Positions 27,370 to 35,648 of a DNA stretch of 64,000 nucleotides are shown piece after piece. Where the stretch lies: assembly GCF_025128095.1 (NCBI RefSeq), contig NZ_JAHLYT010000031.1, forward strand, positions 1 through 64,000, in the 5' to 3' direction. Under the pieces are notes generated by a model. The model ran no database searches and was not told the origin of the DNA. It saw nothing but the letters and a program-made list of their open reading frames with translations. Within the stretch, counting starts at the first letter, position 1. Each line of letters opens with the position of its first letter. Origin of the DNA: Synechococcus sp. CS-1328 (GTDB lineage Bacteria; Cyanobacteriota; Cyanobacteriia; PCC-6307; Cyanobiaceae). The position numbers were made by a program, and so were the translations under genes.

Positions 27370-28188
27370 TCAGACCTGCTCAAGACGGCCATAGAGCTCG
27401 CCGCTGATCTTGACGTCCACCGCCTGCTTGCCGCCCATGTCGGTGTCGGAGGGCTGGATGGCCGTGAACACGCCGGCGAATTCACCACTGGAGGAATCCA
27501 CCTTGGTGATGGAGAACTCCATGGTTCCGGTGCCGTCGACGTAGCGCTTGACGTTCTCCTTCAGCAGGTCCTCGTCGTCGCCAACCGGCACCAGACCCAT
27601 GGCGCTGCTGTAGCCGGTGGTCAGACCACGACCCTTGGGATCGAGGAAGTTGCTGGTGCGGTAGCTGGGGGCGCGGTAGCTGCCGGTGAAATCCGTGCTG
27701 GTGCTGATGGCAGCGCCATCGGCCTGGGCCAGCAGCTCCTTGCTGGAGAACATGAAGGGCACTTCCTCACCGCCGGGCATCAGAACGGTGATGGCCTGGA
27801 AGTCGATCCCACCCAGCTCCTGGAAGTTGAGCTTGTCGCCGTCCACGGAGAGATCGCCGTAGACCTGATCAAGGCTGGAGGTGTAGCGGGTCAGGATCCT
27901 GCCGGCCACGAACTGCGCTTCCTGCCGCTTGTTGGCCGGCTCGCCTTTTACGAACACCTCCGTGGGGTGCAGGCAGATCTCACGCAGCTGGTACTTCGTA
28001 CCGGCATCGAGGCTGATCGAGCCGCGGGCTGAATCCGGCAGGGTGGGGCAATTGTTAGCGAGACCCGTGTTGTGGATGTCGTCGTAGGTGAGGTTGGCCC
28101 GATCAACAGCCTTGGCCCCACCGCTGCACGCGGTCACCAGGGTCAGGCACAGGGCCAGCCCGAGGGCCAGCAGGGGACGGAAACGCAT
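27370..28188 (-). CDS. psbO: Photosystem II manganese-stabilising protein PsbO
   Basis: A 272-residue lumenal protein that stabilises the oxygen-evolving cluster. It has the family blocks LTYDDIHNTGLANNCPTL, VKGEPANKRQEAQFV, YTSSLDQVYG, ITVLMPGGEEVPFMF, FLDPKGRGLTTGY and FAGVFTAIQPSDTDMG. Cysteines in LANNC and LREIC can form the usual disulfide. The leader ends L-V-T-A-C, which reads as a lipobox, so the mature protein may be lipid-anchored, as is seen in relatives of this clade. ATG 28188 gives the standard leader. A terminator follows at 27321. Confidence 0.97.
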   Translation of the reverse strand: MRFRPLLALGLALCLTLVTACSGGAKAVDRANLTYDDIHNTGLANNCPTLPDSARGSISLDAGTKYQLREICLHPTEVFVKGEPANKRQEAQFVAGRILTRYTSSLDQVYGDLSVDGDKLNFQELGGIDFQAITVLMPGGEEVPFMFSSKELLAQADGAAISTSTDFTGSYRAPSYRTSNFLDPKGRGLTTGYSSAMGLVPVGDDEDLLKENVKRYVDGTGTMEFSITKVDSSSGEFAGVFTAIQPSDTDMGGKQAVDVKISGELYGRLEQV

Positions 28189-28349
28189 CGGGAGAAGCCG
28201 CAGGGGCGGGGGATGGAAGGCGGGAGAGAGGAGAACAGGAAGCGCCGAGGCGGATCTTACCGGTGGCAAACCCGCATTCCCGGTAGCATCACCGGGCTCT
28301 CAACAACCTGTATGGGGGAGCCGTCTTCTTTGCCCACAAGCGTCACCCC

Positions 28350-28661
28350 ATGAGCCTCACGAGCCAGCAGCAGGACCACCTCCGCACCCAGCTGGCTGCT
28401 CTCGAAACCATGGCCGACGAGCTGCGCAACGACCCCGAATCCCTGCTGGATCTGCTCCGCCAGCTGGAGCAGACCCATCGCTCGATTCAGGACGGTCCGT
28501 TCCGCGGCAGCCTGCCGGCCGATCGGAACAGGCTGTTCGGTGTGCTGAAGCGCATGGAGGAGACCGGCGGCTGGCCCTACATCCCCCGCCTGCAGCTGCG
28601 CACCTTCATGGATCTACTGCAACAGGATCGTCCTGAGGAGGAGCATCCCCTGGCGGCTTGA
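28350..28661 (+). CDS. Small conserved hypothetical protein
   Basis: A 103-residue soluble, acidic and helical protein (LAALETMADELRNDPESLLDLLRQLEQTHRSI). I do not recognise the family. GC-rich third positions match the neighbours, so it is likely to be real. It converges with coaBC, 19 bp apart, and is divergent from psbO with a 161-bp gap that should contain both promoters. Confidence 0.7.
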   Translation: MSLTSQQQDHLRTQLAALETMADELRNDPESLLDLLRQLEQTHRSIQDGPFRGSLPADRNRLFGVLKRMEETGGWPYIPRLQLRTFMDLLQQDRPEEEHPLAA

Positions 28662-28680
28662 GGCCTGGCGGATGGAGTCC

Positions 28681-29982
28681 TTACCGATTGGTTGGTTGCG
28701 GCGCAAGAAGCGCAGCCAGGGCATCCAGCAGCCGATGGGCGACCGCCAGCTTGCCGGCGGGTCCGATCGGTGTGACCGCCTCGCCCGGGCCCAGCAGCCA
28801 GCCCTGATTGGTGGCTGAGCCGAAACCGGCACCGGACTGATCAATCGGATTGGCAAAGAGCAGCTCACACCCTTTACGGGCGAACTTGGCTCGGGCCTGG
28901 GGCAGCACATCGCCGGAATGGGCCGCGAAGCCGAGAATCGGCTGCCGATCGGGCCGCAGCTCCTGGCGCCGCTGCACCAGGCCCGCCAGCAGATCAGGCA
29001 CCGGTTCCCAGCCGCCCTGGAGAAGCGCCTCCAGCTCGTGTTTGGCCGGCTTGTCCGCCAGGGGCTGGGCGCGGCGGTGATCGGCCACGGCGGCCGCCAT
29101 GGCAATGGCGTCATGGCTGGCCTGCAGAGCCGCCAGTTCCTGCTCCAGCTCGGCGGCGGTGGTGATGGCCCGGCAGTTGAGCCCATCAAGCAGCTGCGGA
29201 TCCAGTGCCAGCGGACCATGCAGCAGGGTCACTGCCGCCCCCCGCAGACGGGCTGCCTGGGCCAGCAGCACCCCCATCCGGCCGGTGCTGGGATTGGTGA
29301 GGCAGCGGGCCGGATCGAGAAACTCCCGCGTGGGGCCGGCGGTCACCAGCAGCTGGCGGCCTTGCCAGTCACGCCGCCACCCATGCAGGGCCAGCGATTC
29401 AAGCGCCAGCAGCAGCTGGGCCGGTTCGGCCATACGCCCGTCACCGACCCGGTCGCAGGCGAGCAAACCGGCTGCGGGGCCCAACGGCAACACCCGCTCG
29501 AACCCCTGGAGCATCTCCCAGTTGCGCCGCACCGCCGGAGAACCCCACATCGCCGTGTTCATGGCCGCAGCGGCCACCACCGGCGCCTCGCAGGCCAGCA
29601 GGACGCTGGAGAGCAAGGTGTCGCCGAGGCCGTGCACCCAGCGGGCCAGGCTGGAAGCGCTCAGGGGAGCCAACAGCACCAGCTCCGCCCATTCGGCCAG
29701 CTCCACGTGCAGAGGCCGGGAGGACTGGTGGCTCCAGGCATCGGCCTCGAGCAAGCAGGGGTGACGGCTGAGGCTGGCCAGGGCCACAGGACTGACCAGC
29801 TGGGCTGCACTGGGGCTCAAGACACAGCGCACCTGGGCGCCCCGCTTGGCGAGGGCACTCACCACCAGCGGCAGCTTCACAGCGGCGATACTCCCGCTAA
29901 TAAGCACCAGGATCCGGCGACCCTCGAGCGGGTCAAGCCCTGGGAGCGCAGCCACGGCGGGGTGGGGGAAGGGGGCCGGCAC
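28681..29982 (-). CDS. coaBC: Bifunctional phosphopantothenoylcysteine decarboxylase / phosphopantothenate-cysteine ligase
   Basis: A 433-residue fusion enzyme that performs two consecutive steps of coenzyme A synthesis. The N-terminal flavin decarboxylase (about 20-195) has ILVLISGSIAAVK, an S-R-P-L-H segment with the active-site His, and AAAMNTAMW. The C-terminal ligase (from about 205) starts with LLVTAGPTREFLDPARCLTNPSTGRMG and ends in a nucleotide-binding region with A-K-F-A-R-K-G-C-E-L-L-F-A-N. Length is slightly above the usual 400 residues. It lies 45 bp after the DUF2555 gene. Confidence 0.94.
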   Translation of the reverse strand: MPAPFPHPAVAALPGLDPLEGRRILVLISGSIAAVKLPLVVSALAKRGAQVRCVLSPSAAQLVSPVALASLSRHPCLLEADAWSHQSSRPLHVELAEWAELVLLAPLSASSLARWVHGLGDTLLSSVLLACEAPVVAAAAMNTAMWGSPAVRRNWEMLQGFERVLPLGPAAGLLACDRVGDGRMAEPAQLLLALESLALHGWRRDWQGRQLLVTAGPTREFLDPARCLTNPSTGRMGVLLAQAARLRGAAVTLLHGPLALDPQLLDGLNCRAITTAAELEQELAALQASHDAIAMAAAVADHRRAQPLADKPAKHELEALLQGGWEPVPDLLAGLVQRRQELRPDRQPILGFAAHSGDVLPQARAKFARKGCELLFANPIDQSGAGFGSATNQGWLLGPGEAVTPIGPAGKLAVAHRLLDALAALLAPQPTNR

Positions 29983-30027
29983 AGGGGTGGAGCAGCACGA
30001 CGCAGACAGAAGCGACAGTCGAGGCGC

Positions 30028-30240
30028 TCACTCCTCGTCGAAGGGCTCCTGATCCACCAGGTGCACGTAGGGCCGTGCCAGCTCGGGGCGATGGATCGCC
30101 AGGGCCCGCAGCAGATGCCAGTCCCCGAGGCCCGCAAAGGCCGTGGGGTAGTCGTCTTCCTCGAGGCGCCGGGCCAGCTCAGCGATGCCGACCTCGTCGA
30201 AAGCCTCGAGCTGCTCGTGGGTGATCGAAGCCGGGCCCAT
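30028..30240 (-). CDS. Small cyanobacterial protein, DUF2555-like
   Basis: A 70-residue soluble acidic protein starting MGPASITHEQLEAFDEVGIAEL, with LARRLEEDDYPTAFAGLGDWHLLRALA. The pattern fits DUF2555, a small family limited to cyanobacteria with no known role; the family call is from memory. ATG 30240 is preferred to the ATG 12 bases upstream. It is probably cotranscribed with coaBC. Confidence 0.7.
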   Translation of the reverse strand: MGPASITHEQLEAFDEVGIAELARRLEEDDYPTAFAGLGDWHLLRALAIHRPELARPYVHLVDQEPFDEE

Positions 30241-30367
30241 GGCGCAAAACAAATCGACTCCGTGATCCTGCCAGGGATCCCGCAGCCGGCGATGGTAAAA
30301 CTGTTGGTATCGGTGACCGCTGTGAGGCGATCACCGACCAATGCCGCACACCCTGAGGGTGCGGAAC

Positions 30368-30440
30368 GGGGAATTAGCTCAGCTGGTAGAGCGCTGCGAT
30401 CGCACCGCAGAGGTCAGGGGTTCGAGTCCCCTATTCTCCA
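30368..30440 (+). tRNA. trnA: tRNA-Ala (anticodon CGC)
   Basis: A 73-nt cloverleaf: acceptor ggggaat/attctcc, D stem gctc/gagc, anticodon stem ctgcg/cgcag, T arm with ttcgagt. The 7-nt loop atcgcac puts C-G-C at 30401-30403, which reads GCG. The third acceptor pair is G-U, the identity element of tRNA-Ala. The CCA end is not encoded. Confidence 0.95.
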
Positions 30441-30497
30441 TTGCAACATTGAGCTGGGCAGGGGGCACCAGAACACCCCCTGCTTCGCCGCGCAGGT

Positions 30498-31029
30498 TCA
30501 GACGGGGATCAGTGTCGTGGCCATGGTCGGGTTCTGCAGGAAGAAATCGGGAGTGATTTTTGAGTAGAAATCGTCTGCCGTTGCGCCAAGCACCAAGTTG
30601 GAACCGCCGCCGGCGCTGAGGTTTGCAGCGGTGATATTGCGAACGAAGCCGATGCGATCCCCCCCCAACGAAACTGATCAATGTCCCGGCAAACCCGTCA
30701 ATCGTGGTGTTCGTGAAATCAAGCTGCGAAAAGGCGGTCACGCCGGGCAGCACGATTTTGTCCTTATTGCCGGCGGCAATGGCAAAATCAGTGATCACAT
30801 CAACTTCGGAAGCATTGGCCGAGGTGTTGCCAGCCTCAGTCCGCAGCACAAAGCGGTCATTCCCTGTTCCACCAGCCAAGAAATCCTTGCCCAGATCACC
30901 GACAAGAATGTCGTCCCCCGCCTCGCCGGAAAGATTATCGACGTCGTCGCCGCCTCGAACGACATCATTATCAGCCCCTCCATTAACATTGTCGTTGCCA
31001 CGATTCCCGTTGAGCCAGTCCGCGTCAAG
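30498..31029 (-). pseudogene. C-terminal remnant of an RTX (haemolysin-type calcium-binding) protein
   Basis: Read from 31029 on the minus strand, the DNA encodes several RTX nonapeptide-like repeats (G-N-R-G-N-D-N-V-N, G-A-D-N-D-V-V-R, G-E-A-G-D-D-I-L-V, G-G-T-G-N-D-R-F) and then a typical RTX end domain (V-I-T-D-F, K-I-V-L-P-G). Just after SFVGG a run of eight G residues (plus-strand C at 30659-30666) shifts the frame. Past the shift the reading continues D-R-I-G-F-V-R-N-I-T to a TGA at 30498. There is no start codon or secreted-protein N-terminus, and a stop lies directly upstream, so it is the 3' piece of a once larger secreted protein. It begins 58 nt after the tRNA-Ala gene. Confidence 0.75.
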
Positions 31030-31178
31030 TCAGCCCCGGGAGCGGCCGTGGGGCTATCAGGTAAGACTTAACGATTGAACCTCCCTGCGCAACCCTTCTT
31101 TTAACGACGGTCTCTTGAGGGCATCCGCTGTGGCGTGGCCCGCTCCCAGCCAGCATTCAGTCAGTCAGACTGGCTTGC

Positions 31179-31340
31179 ATGGAATGGAACAGCGACGCCG
31201 AAACCAAGCTGAAGGAGGTCCCCTTCTTCGTGCGGCCAGCGGTGCGTCGACGCATTGAACGCTTGGCCGGCGATGCGGGTCTGGAGCGGATCGACCTGGC
31301 CTTCTACGAGCAGGCCAAGGCCCAGTTCGGGCAGAAGTGA
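31179..31340 (+). CDS. Small protein with a PCP_red-type domain
   Basis: A 53-residue protein (MEWNSDAETKLKEVPFFVRP, then RRRIERLAGDAGLERIDLAFYEQAK). It matches the C-terminal helical domain of the light-independent protochlorophyllide reductase subunit ChlB, which also occurs as a free-standing small protein in cyanobacteria. In ChlB this domain contributes to pigment binding. Here it may help chlorophyll synthesis or another iron-sulfur step; that is inference. The frame uses GC-rich third positions like its neighbours. Confidence 0.75.
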   Translation: MEWNSDAETKLKEVPFFVRPAVRRRIERLAGDAGLERIDLAFYEQAKAQFGQK

Positions 31341-31445
31341 GCGGACCCTCGCCCACGCTGATCCGATCCCGGCTCCCTCACGCCGAGCCGGGCTTGGAAG
31401 GGCGATGGGGTAAAAGAGAGGTCTGATCCGTTCCCTACCATTGCG

Positions 31446-31643
31446 ATGTCGCAGTCCAAGCGTGAACAGGTGGTCAGTCATCTGCGCTACATCCGCCAGG
31501 AACTGCGCGAGATGCACCAGGGTGTGATGGAAGACGGACTCCTGCCCGAAGCCGGTGAGGTGCGGGGCGTGATGGCCCAGATGGAGGCCCTGCTTGAGTT
31601 GCTGGAAGGCAAGGGCTCCCGCAAGAAAGACAGCGAGGGCTGA
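31446..31643 (+). CDS. Small helical hypothetical protein
   Basis: A 65-residue, charged, probably all-helical protein (KREQVVSHLRYIRQELREMH, later MAQMEALLELLEG), with a basic tail. I do not recognise it. Codon use fits the neighbours. It could be a small coiled-coil partner protein; there is no evidence of export. Confidence 0.6.
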   Translation: MSQSKREQVVSHLRYIRQELREMHQGVMEDGLLPEAGEVRGVMAQMEALLELLEGKGSRKKDSEG

Positions 31644-31780
31644 TTCCCGGCTTCCAGCGACAAGCCCGTCAGCACGCAGGACAGGTCCAAGCCTGAGGTC
31701 CGCCCGCGCGACGGCTGTCCTCCAGCTCCGCCGTGCGGTTCACTGGGCTCCGGCTCACTGGCCCTGGCACCGGCCGCCTG

Positions 31781-32188
31781 ATGCGCACTCCCTTTCCGGC
31801 TCGCCGCGCCAACCCGTCCCCGCCCATCGAGCCCGCCCTCGGCTCAGGGTCGCTACAGCCACAACCGACGCGCCTGCAACGCCAGGTGGTCGACTCCGGC
31901 GCAGCCCTGAGCCGCTGGGCCAGTAATCCCTGGCGGCGGCTGGCCTTGCTGCTGATCGTGCTGCTGCTGGGCTTTGTGATCGGCGGTGGCGTCGGCACCA
32001 TCTGCGGCGCCCTTGCCTTCATCGACCATCTGGCGGCCCTGTTCTGCGTGATCGCGATGGAATTCGCCATCCGGGCCCGCCGCTGGTTGCTGCGGCAGCG
32101 CGGCGATCATCTGGGGCTGGAACTGCTGGACATGGGGCGGATCGGCCTGCTCTACGGCCTGCTGCTGGACGGCTTCAAGCTGTTCTGA
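31781..32188 (+). CDS. ycf20: Ycf20 (DUF565) family membrane protein
   Basis: A 135-residue protein with a basic, Pro-rich N-terminus, the block [12 protein letters not shown], a [13 protein letters not shown] membrane segment and a second hydrophobic helix ending M-E-F-A-I-R-A-R-R. This layout fits DUF565/Ycf20, found in cyanobacteria and plastids and linked in algae and plants to non-photochemical quenching. ATG 31781 is preferred to a start 48 nt upstream. Its last 37 nt overlap the convergent pyrB gene. Confidence 0.72.
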   Translation: MRTPFPARRANPSPPIEPALGSGSLQPQPTRLQRQVVDSGAALSRWASNPWRRLALLLIVLLLGFVIGGGVGTICGALAFIDHLAALFCVIAMEFAIRARRWLLRQRGDHLGLELLDMGRIGLLYGLLLDGFKLF

Positions 32189-33240
32189 GCAGCGGCGGCC
32201 TCACCAGCGGCCAGCAGATAGAGCAGGGCCATGCGCACCGGGATACCGTTGCGGACCTGCTCCTCCACCAGGTTGGCGCCGGGATCGTCGAGCAGGTCGC
32301 CGGCCATTTCCACGCCACGGTTGACCGGGCCGGGATGGAGCAGGGGCACGGGTTGGCCACACAGGGCCAGGCGATCGCGGCTGAGGCCATAGAGACGGTG
32401 GTAGGTGTCGAGGCTGGACAGCAGCTGCTCCTGCATCCGCTCCTTCTGCAGGCGCAGGGTCATCACCGCATCGGCCCCTGGCAGCGCCTCCTCCAGGGAG
32501 CGCACCACCCGGATCGAACCACGCCGGGCCACGGGATCCTCAGGCTGGCCCGGGGGCGGGGCCGCCACGAAATCGGCGAAGGCCTCGGGCACCAGGGTGG
32601 GTGGACCACAGAGCACCACATCGGCGCCACAGGCGGTGAGGGCCCAGAGGTTGGAGCGGGCGACGCGCGAGTGCACCACATCGCCCACGATCACGACCCG
32701 CCGGCCCCGCAGGCTCTCGGGTGTTGGGGCCCGAGGATCGAAGTAGCGGGCAAGCGTGAACAGATCCAGCAGACCCTGGCTGGGATGGCTGTGCAGCCCA
32801 TCGCCGGCATTGAGCACCGCCACCCGCTCGCCGGCCCCATCAAGATCCCGCGCCAGGCAGGCAGGCACACCGGCGCAGCGATGGCGCACCACCAGCACCG
32901 TGGCCCCCATCGCCACATAGGTGCGGGCGGTATCGAGCAGGCTCTCGCCCTTGCTGAGCGAGCTAGAGGAGGGGGAGAAGCTCTGAACGTCGGCGGAGAG
33001 GCGCCTGGCGGCCAACTCGAAGCTGCTGCGGGTGCGGGTGCTCGGCTCGAAGAAGAGGGTGGTCATCAACCGGCCCTGCAGAGCCGGCAGCTTGCGAGCG
33101 CCGGCGTCAGGCAGGGAACGGAAGCGCTGAGCCAGCTCCAGCACAGTGGCGAAATCCTGCAGCGAAAACGCCGCCAGGTCGATCACGTGGCGGTGGTTCC
33201 AGCCGCTCAAGGGGCCGCGGTCGCGCAGAACACTCCACAA
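32152..33240 (-). CDS. pyrB: Aspartate carbamoyltransferase catalytic subunit
   Basis: A 362-residue enzyme that makes N-carbamoyl-aspartate, the committed step of pyrimidine synthesis. Motifs seen are [13 protein letters not shown] (carbamoyl phosphate binding), the S-L-S-K-G-E-S segment with catalytic Lys, H-P-S-Q, and L-H-P-G-P-V-N-R-G. It is slightly longer than the usual 310-340 residues because of an Ala/Ser-rich tail that overlaps the end of ycf20. A glycosylase gene lies 26 bp upstream on the same strand. Confidence 0.95.
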   Translation of the reverse strand: MWSVLRDRGPLSGWNHRHVIDLAAFSLQDFATVLELAQRFRSLPDAGARKLPALQGRLMTTLFFEPSTRTRSSFELAARRLSADVQSFSPSSSSLSKGESLLDTARTYVAMGATVLVVRHRCAGVPACLARDLDGAGERVAVLNAGDGLHSHPSQGLLDLFTLARYFDPRAPTPESLRGRRVVIVGDVVHSRVARSNLWALTACGADVVLCGPPTLVPEAFADFVAAPPPGQPEDPVARRGSIRVVRSLEEALPGADAVMTLRLQKERMQEQLLSSLDTYHRLYGLSRDRLALCGQPVPLLHPGPVNRGVEMAGDLLDDPGANLVEEQVRNGIPVRMALLYLLAAGEAAAAQNSLKPSSSRP

Positions 33241-33266
33241 GGTAGGGCTCAGCCGACCAGCCTGGC

Positions 33267-33965
33267 TCAGCCGTCCAGAAGGACGGCCGGATCGAGGGCA
33301 AGCGCCAGCGGCGGCCTCCGATCACCGCGCACCCGGCGGCTGACACTGCGGCTGGCGCGCAGATACCAGCGCCAGGGCAGCTCCTGAGCAGAGGAGATGC
33401 CGATGCGGGGGCACTGGCACAGCGGGTCTTCCCCACGGCTGCGGCACTGATCGAGCCAGCCCTGCAGCCGCGGGGGAACCGGCGCCAGCCACACCCCCGA
33501 CTCCGGCGCCACGGAGCAGCCATCCAGTGCCCGATCGAGGCCGAAACGGCGCGCCAGCAGGGCGGGACCAGCCGCAAGCCGCTCCGGTTCGCCAGGCAGC
33601 GCCACCGCCCGCAACAGCACGCCGTTGGCCCAGTCTTTGCGGCCGGTCACCACGTTGACGCAGTGATGCAGGCCGTAGGTGAGATAGACATAAAACCGCC
33701 CAGGCTCACCAAACAGGGTGTCGTTGCTGTGCGTGCGGCGGCGATGCCCGTGGCAGGCCGGCTCGCTCTGGCAGTAGGCCTCCGTTTCCACGATCAGCCC
33801 CCGCAGCACGGTTCCATCCGGCAGGTGCCGCACCAGCAGGGTGCCGATCAGCTCCGGCGCCACCGTTTCGGCCGGGCGCGCGAAGAACCCCTGGGACAGG
33901 GGTGCCGGCAGCCGGATCACAGGCGCGAGGTCAGGAGACGCCACCATCCTGACCGGAGGCCCCAC
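33267..33965 (-). CDS. 3-methyladenine DNA glycosylase (AAG/MPG family)
   Basis: A 232-residue base-excision repair enzyme. Family features: [24 protein letters not shown] with the catalytic Glu in E-T-E-A-Y, the [18 protein letters not shown] segment, and G-V-L-L-R-A-V. It removes alkylated purines such as 3-methyladenine. An in-frame ATG 18 nt downstream (33947) is equally possible. It precedes pyrB. Confidence 0.92.
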   Translation of the reverse strand: MGPPVRMVASPDLAPVIRLPAPLSQGFFARPAETVAPELIGTLLVRHLPDGTVLRGLIVETEAYCQSEPACHGHRRRTHSNDTLFGEPGRFYVYLTYGLHHCVNVVTGRKDWANGVLLRAVALPGEPERLAAGPALLARRFGLDRALDGCSVAPESGVWLAPVPPRLQGWLDQCRSRGEDPLCQCPRIGISSAQELPWRWYLRASRSVSRRVRGDRRPPLALALDPAVLLDG

Positions 33966-34003
33966 AGCGGCAGCGTCTGTCGACAGACTGGGGCCATCAA
34001 CGA

Positions 34004-34159
34004 GTGAATGCCCCCGTGCCCGATCCGAGCTCCGGCTTCAACCCAGCCATCGTGGTGCTGGTCGTGAGCGTGCTGTTCTGCCTTACCACCCTGTTCTTCG
34101 GCACCAAGGGCGGCTACTACGACACCGATGCCTACGACGGCAACGGAACGGCCCACTGA
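34004..34159 (+). CDS. Small single-helix membrane protein
   Basis: A 51-residue protein from a GTG start: short N-terminus, one membrane helix ([18 protein letters not shown]), then [10 protein letters not shown] and an acidic end G-N-G-T-A-H. The compact, soluble tail after one helix resembles small thylakoid proteins, but I cannot assign it. The ATG four bases later is in another frame. Divergent from the glycosylase gene. Confidence 0.72.
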   Translation: MNAPVPDPSSGFNPAIVVLVVSVLFCLTTLFFGTKGGYYDTDAYDGNGTAH

Positions 34160-34176
34160 CCACACCTGGGAGCTGT

Positions 34177-34479
34177 TCAGGAGCCCTGGCTGCCGAGCCG
34201 TTCGGCTTCGGGGCAGTCCTCGGAGGTCAGCAGATCGTCGGCCGTGTTGGTGCGGCACACGTAGGCCAGGCGGGTGCTGACGGCGCCGATCGAATCGAGG
34301 CGCACGCTTTCCTCCCAGCTGTGCAGCTCGTCGTCGTCTTCGGCGTCGTAGCGCAGGGTGACGAGATCGCCGTCGATCTCCAGGATGCGCGCCTCTTCGA
34401 TCCAGCGCTGCTGATCGCGCAGAAACACCCACACCGGGCGCTTCTCAGAGCAAAACTGTTGGAGCTTGCGGTGCAGCAT
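34177..34479 (-). CDS. Small conserved cyanobacterial protein (DUF6679-like)
   Basis: A 100-residue soluble protein starting MLHRKLQQFCSEKRPVWVFL, with an LEIDGDLVTLRYD strand block, an acidic D-A-E-D-D-D-E stretch and T-R-L-A-Y-V-C. The strand-rich middle looks like a small beta fold (SH3- or Sm-like). DUF6679 is my best family guess. ATG 34479 is chosen over one 24 nt upstream. Converges with the 51-residue gene, 17 bp apart. Confidence 0.65.
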   Translation of the reverse strand: MLHRKLQQFCSEKRPVWVFLRDQQRWIEEARILEIDGDLVTLRYDAEDDDELHSWEESVRLDSIGAVSTRLAYVCRTNTADDLLTSEDCPEAERLGSQGS

Positions 34480-34542
34480 GGTCCCTCCGGGCTGCAGGCC
34501 CATTGATCCTAAGCAGATCCATCCAGGTTGCCGCTGTTCACC

Positions 34543-35313
34543 ATGACCATCTCCCCCAGCACCGAAGCCATTCGCCTGCAGCTGCGCAGCTGGCCGGAGG
34601 TGGAGGCCTACCTAGAGCACTGCAAGGGGGTGATCGTGCCGCTCGGTTCCACGGAGCAGCACGGACCCACCGGGGCCATCGGCACCGATGCGCTCACCGC
34701 CGAAGCCGTGGCCCTGGAGGTGGGCCGCCGCACCGGTGTGTTGGTCACGCCGACCCAGGCCTTCGGCATGGCGGAGCACCACCTCGATTTCGCCGGCACG
34801 ATCAGCCTGCAGCCGGCCACGCTGCTGGCTGTGCTCCACGACGTGGTGCTGTCGCTGGCGCGCCACGGCTTTGAGCGGATCTTCGTGATCAACGGCCACG
34901 GCGGCAACATCGCCACGGCCCGGGCCGCCTTCGCCCAGGCCTACGGCACCGCTGCCGCCCGGGGACTACCCCACCCGGAACGGCTGCGCTGCCGCCTGGC
35001 CAACTGGTTCACCGCCGCACCGGTGATGCGTGAAGCCAGGCAGCGCTATGGCGAACGGGAAGGCCATCACGCCACCCCCAGCGAAATCGCGTTGACCCTG
35101 CACCTGGAGCCGAGCCTGGCCGAGAAGCAGCGGCCCCTGCCCGAAGCGGCGCCGGCAGGCCCGATCCATGGGCCCGCCGATTTCCGCCGGCGCCATCCCG
35201 ATGGCCGCATGGGGTCCGATCCCTTCCTTGCCCGTGCCGACCACGGCCAGACCTTCCTGGATCTGGCGGCCACGGCCCTGGCGGAGGATCTCACCGCCTT
35301 CCTGGCCGAGTAG
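34543..35313 (+). CDS. Creatininase-family amidohydrolase
   Basis: A 256-residue metal-dependent hydrolase of the creatininase fold. Visible metal and active-site motifs: [33 protein letters not shown] and N-G-H-G-G-N, then E-G-H-H-A-T-P-S-E. These match the two-metal site of creatininase and mycofactocin-type relatives. The reaction in cyanobacteria is not established; riboflavin- or guanidino-compound hydrolysis is known for relatives. It is followed by gatC after 37 bp. Confidence 0.88.
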   Translation: MTISPSTEAIRLQLRSWPEVEAYLEHCKGVIVPLGSTEQHGPTGAIGTDALTAEAVALEVGRRTGVLVTPTQAFGMAEHHLDFAGTISLQPATLLAVLHDVVLSLARHGFERIFVINGHGGNIATARAAFAQAYGTAAARGLPHPERLRCRLANWFTAAPVMREARQRYGEREGHHATPSEIALTLHLEPSLAEKQRPLPEAAPAGPIHGPADFRRRHPDGRMGSDPFLARADHGQTFLDLAATALAEDLTAFLAE

Positions 35314-35350
35314 GTTCGCCTCCAGCCTTCCCCCCCACCCGGGTGCAGCG

Positions 35351-35644
35351 ATGAGCAGGATCACGGCCGACGATGTGCGCAAGGTGGCCCACCTGGCCCG
35401 CCTCGATCTCCCCGAGGAGAAGATCACCACGTACACCGGTCAGCTGGAGCGCATCCTCGATTACGTCGCCCATCTCCAGCAGGTGGACACCGAAGGCGTT
35501 GAGCCCACCACCCGGGCCGTGGAAGTGGTGAATGTGACCCGGGCTGATGCGGTGGAAGTCACCTCGGAGCGGCAGAACCTTCTGGATCTTGCCCCGCAGC
35601 GCGAAGGCGACTTCTTCCGGGTGCCGCGCATCCTGGCCGAGTAA
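35351..35644 (+). CDS. gatC: Aspartyl/glutamyl-tRNA amidotransferase subunit C
   Basis: A 97-residue small subunit of GatCAB, which converts Glu-tRNA(Gln) to Gln-tRNA(Gln). Family pattern: [20 protein letters not shown] at the start, [23 protein letters not shown] in the middle and the end block F-F-R-V-P-R-I-L. Length is standard. It converges with crtR, separated by only 4 bp. Confidence 0.95.
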   Translation: MSRITADDVRKVAHLARLDLPEEKITTYTGQLERILDYVAHLQQVDTEGVEPTTRAVEVVNVTRADAVEVTSERQNLLDLAPQREGDFFRVPRILAE

Positions 35645-35648
35645 CCCC

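Noticed and set aside
30379-30879. An intact 166-residue calcium-binding protein
   Set aside because: Its C-terminal half is in the wrong frame after the eight-base homopolymer and runs into the tRNA-Ala gene; the true RTX frame continues in another phase to 30498.
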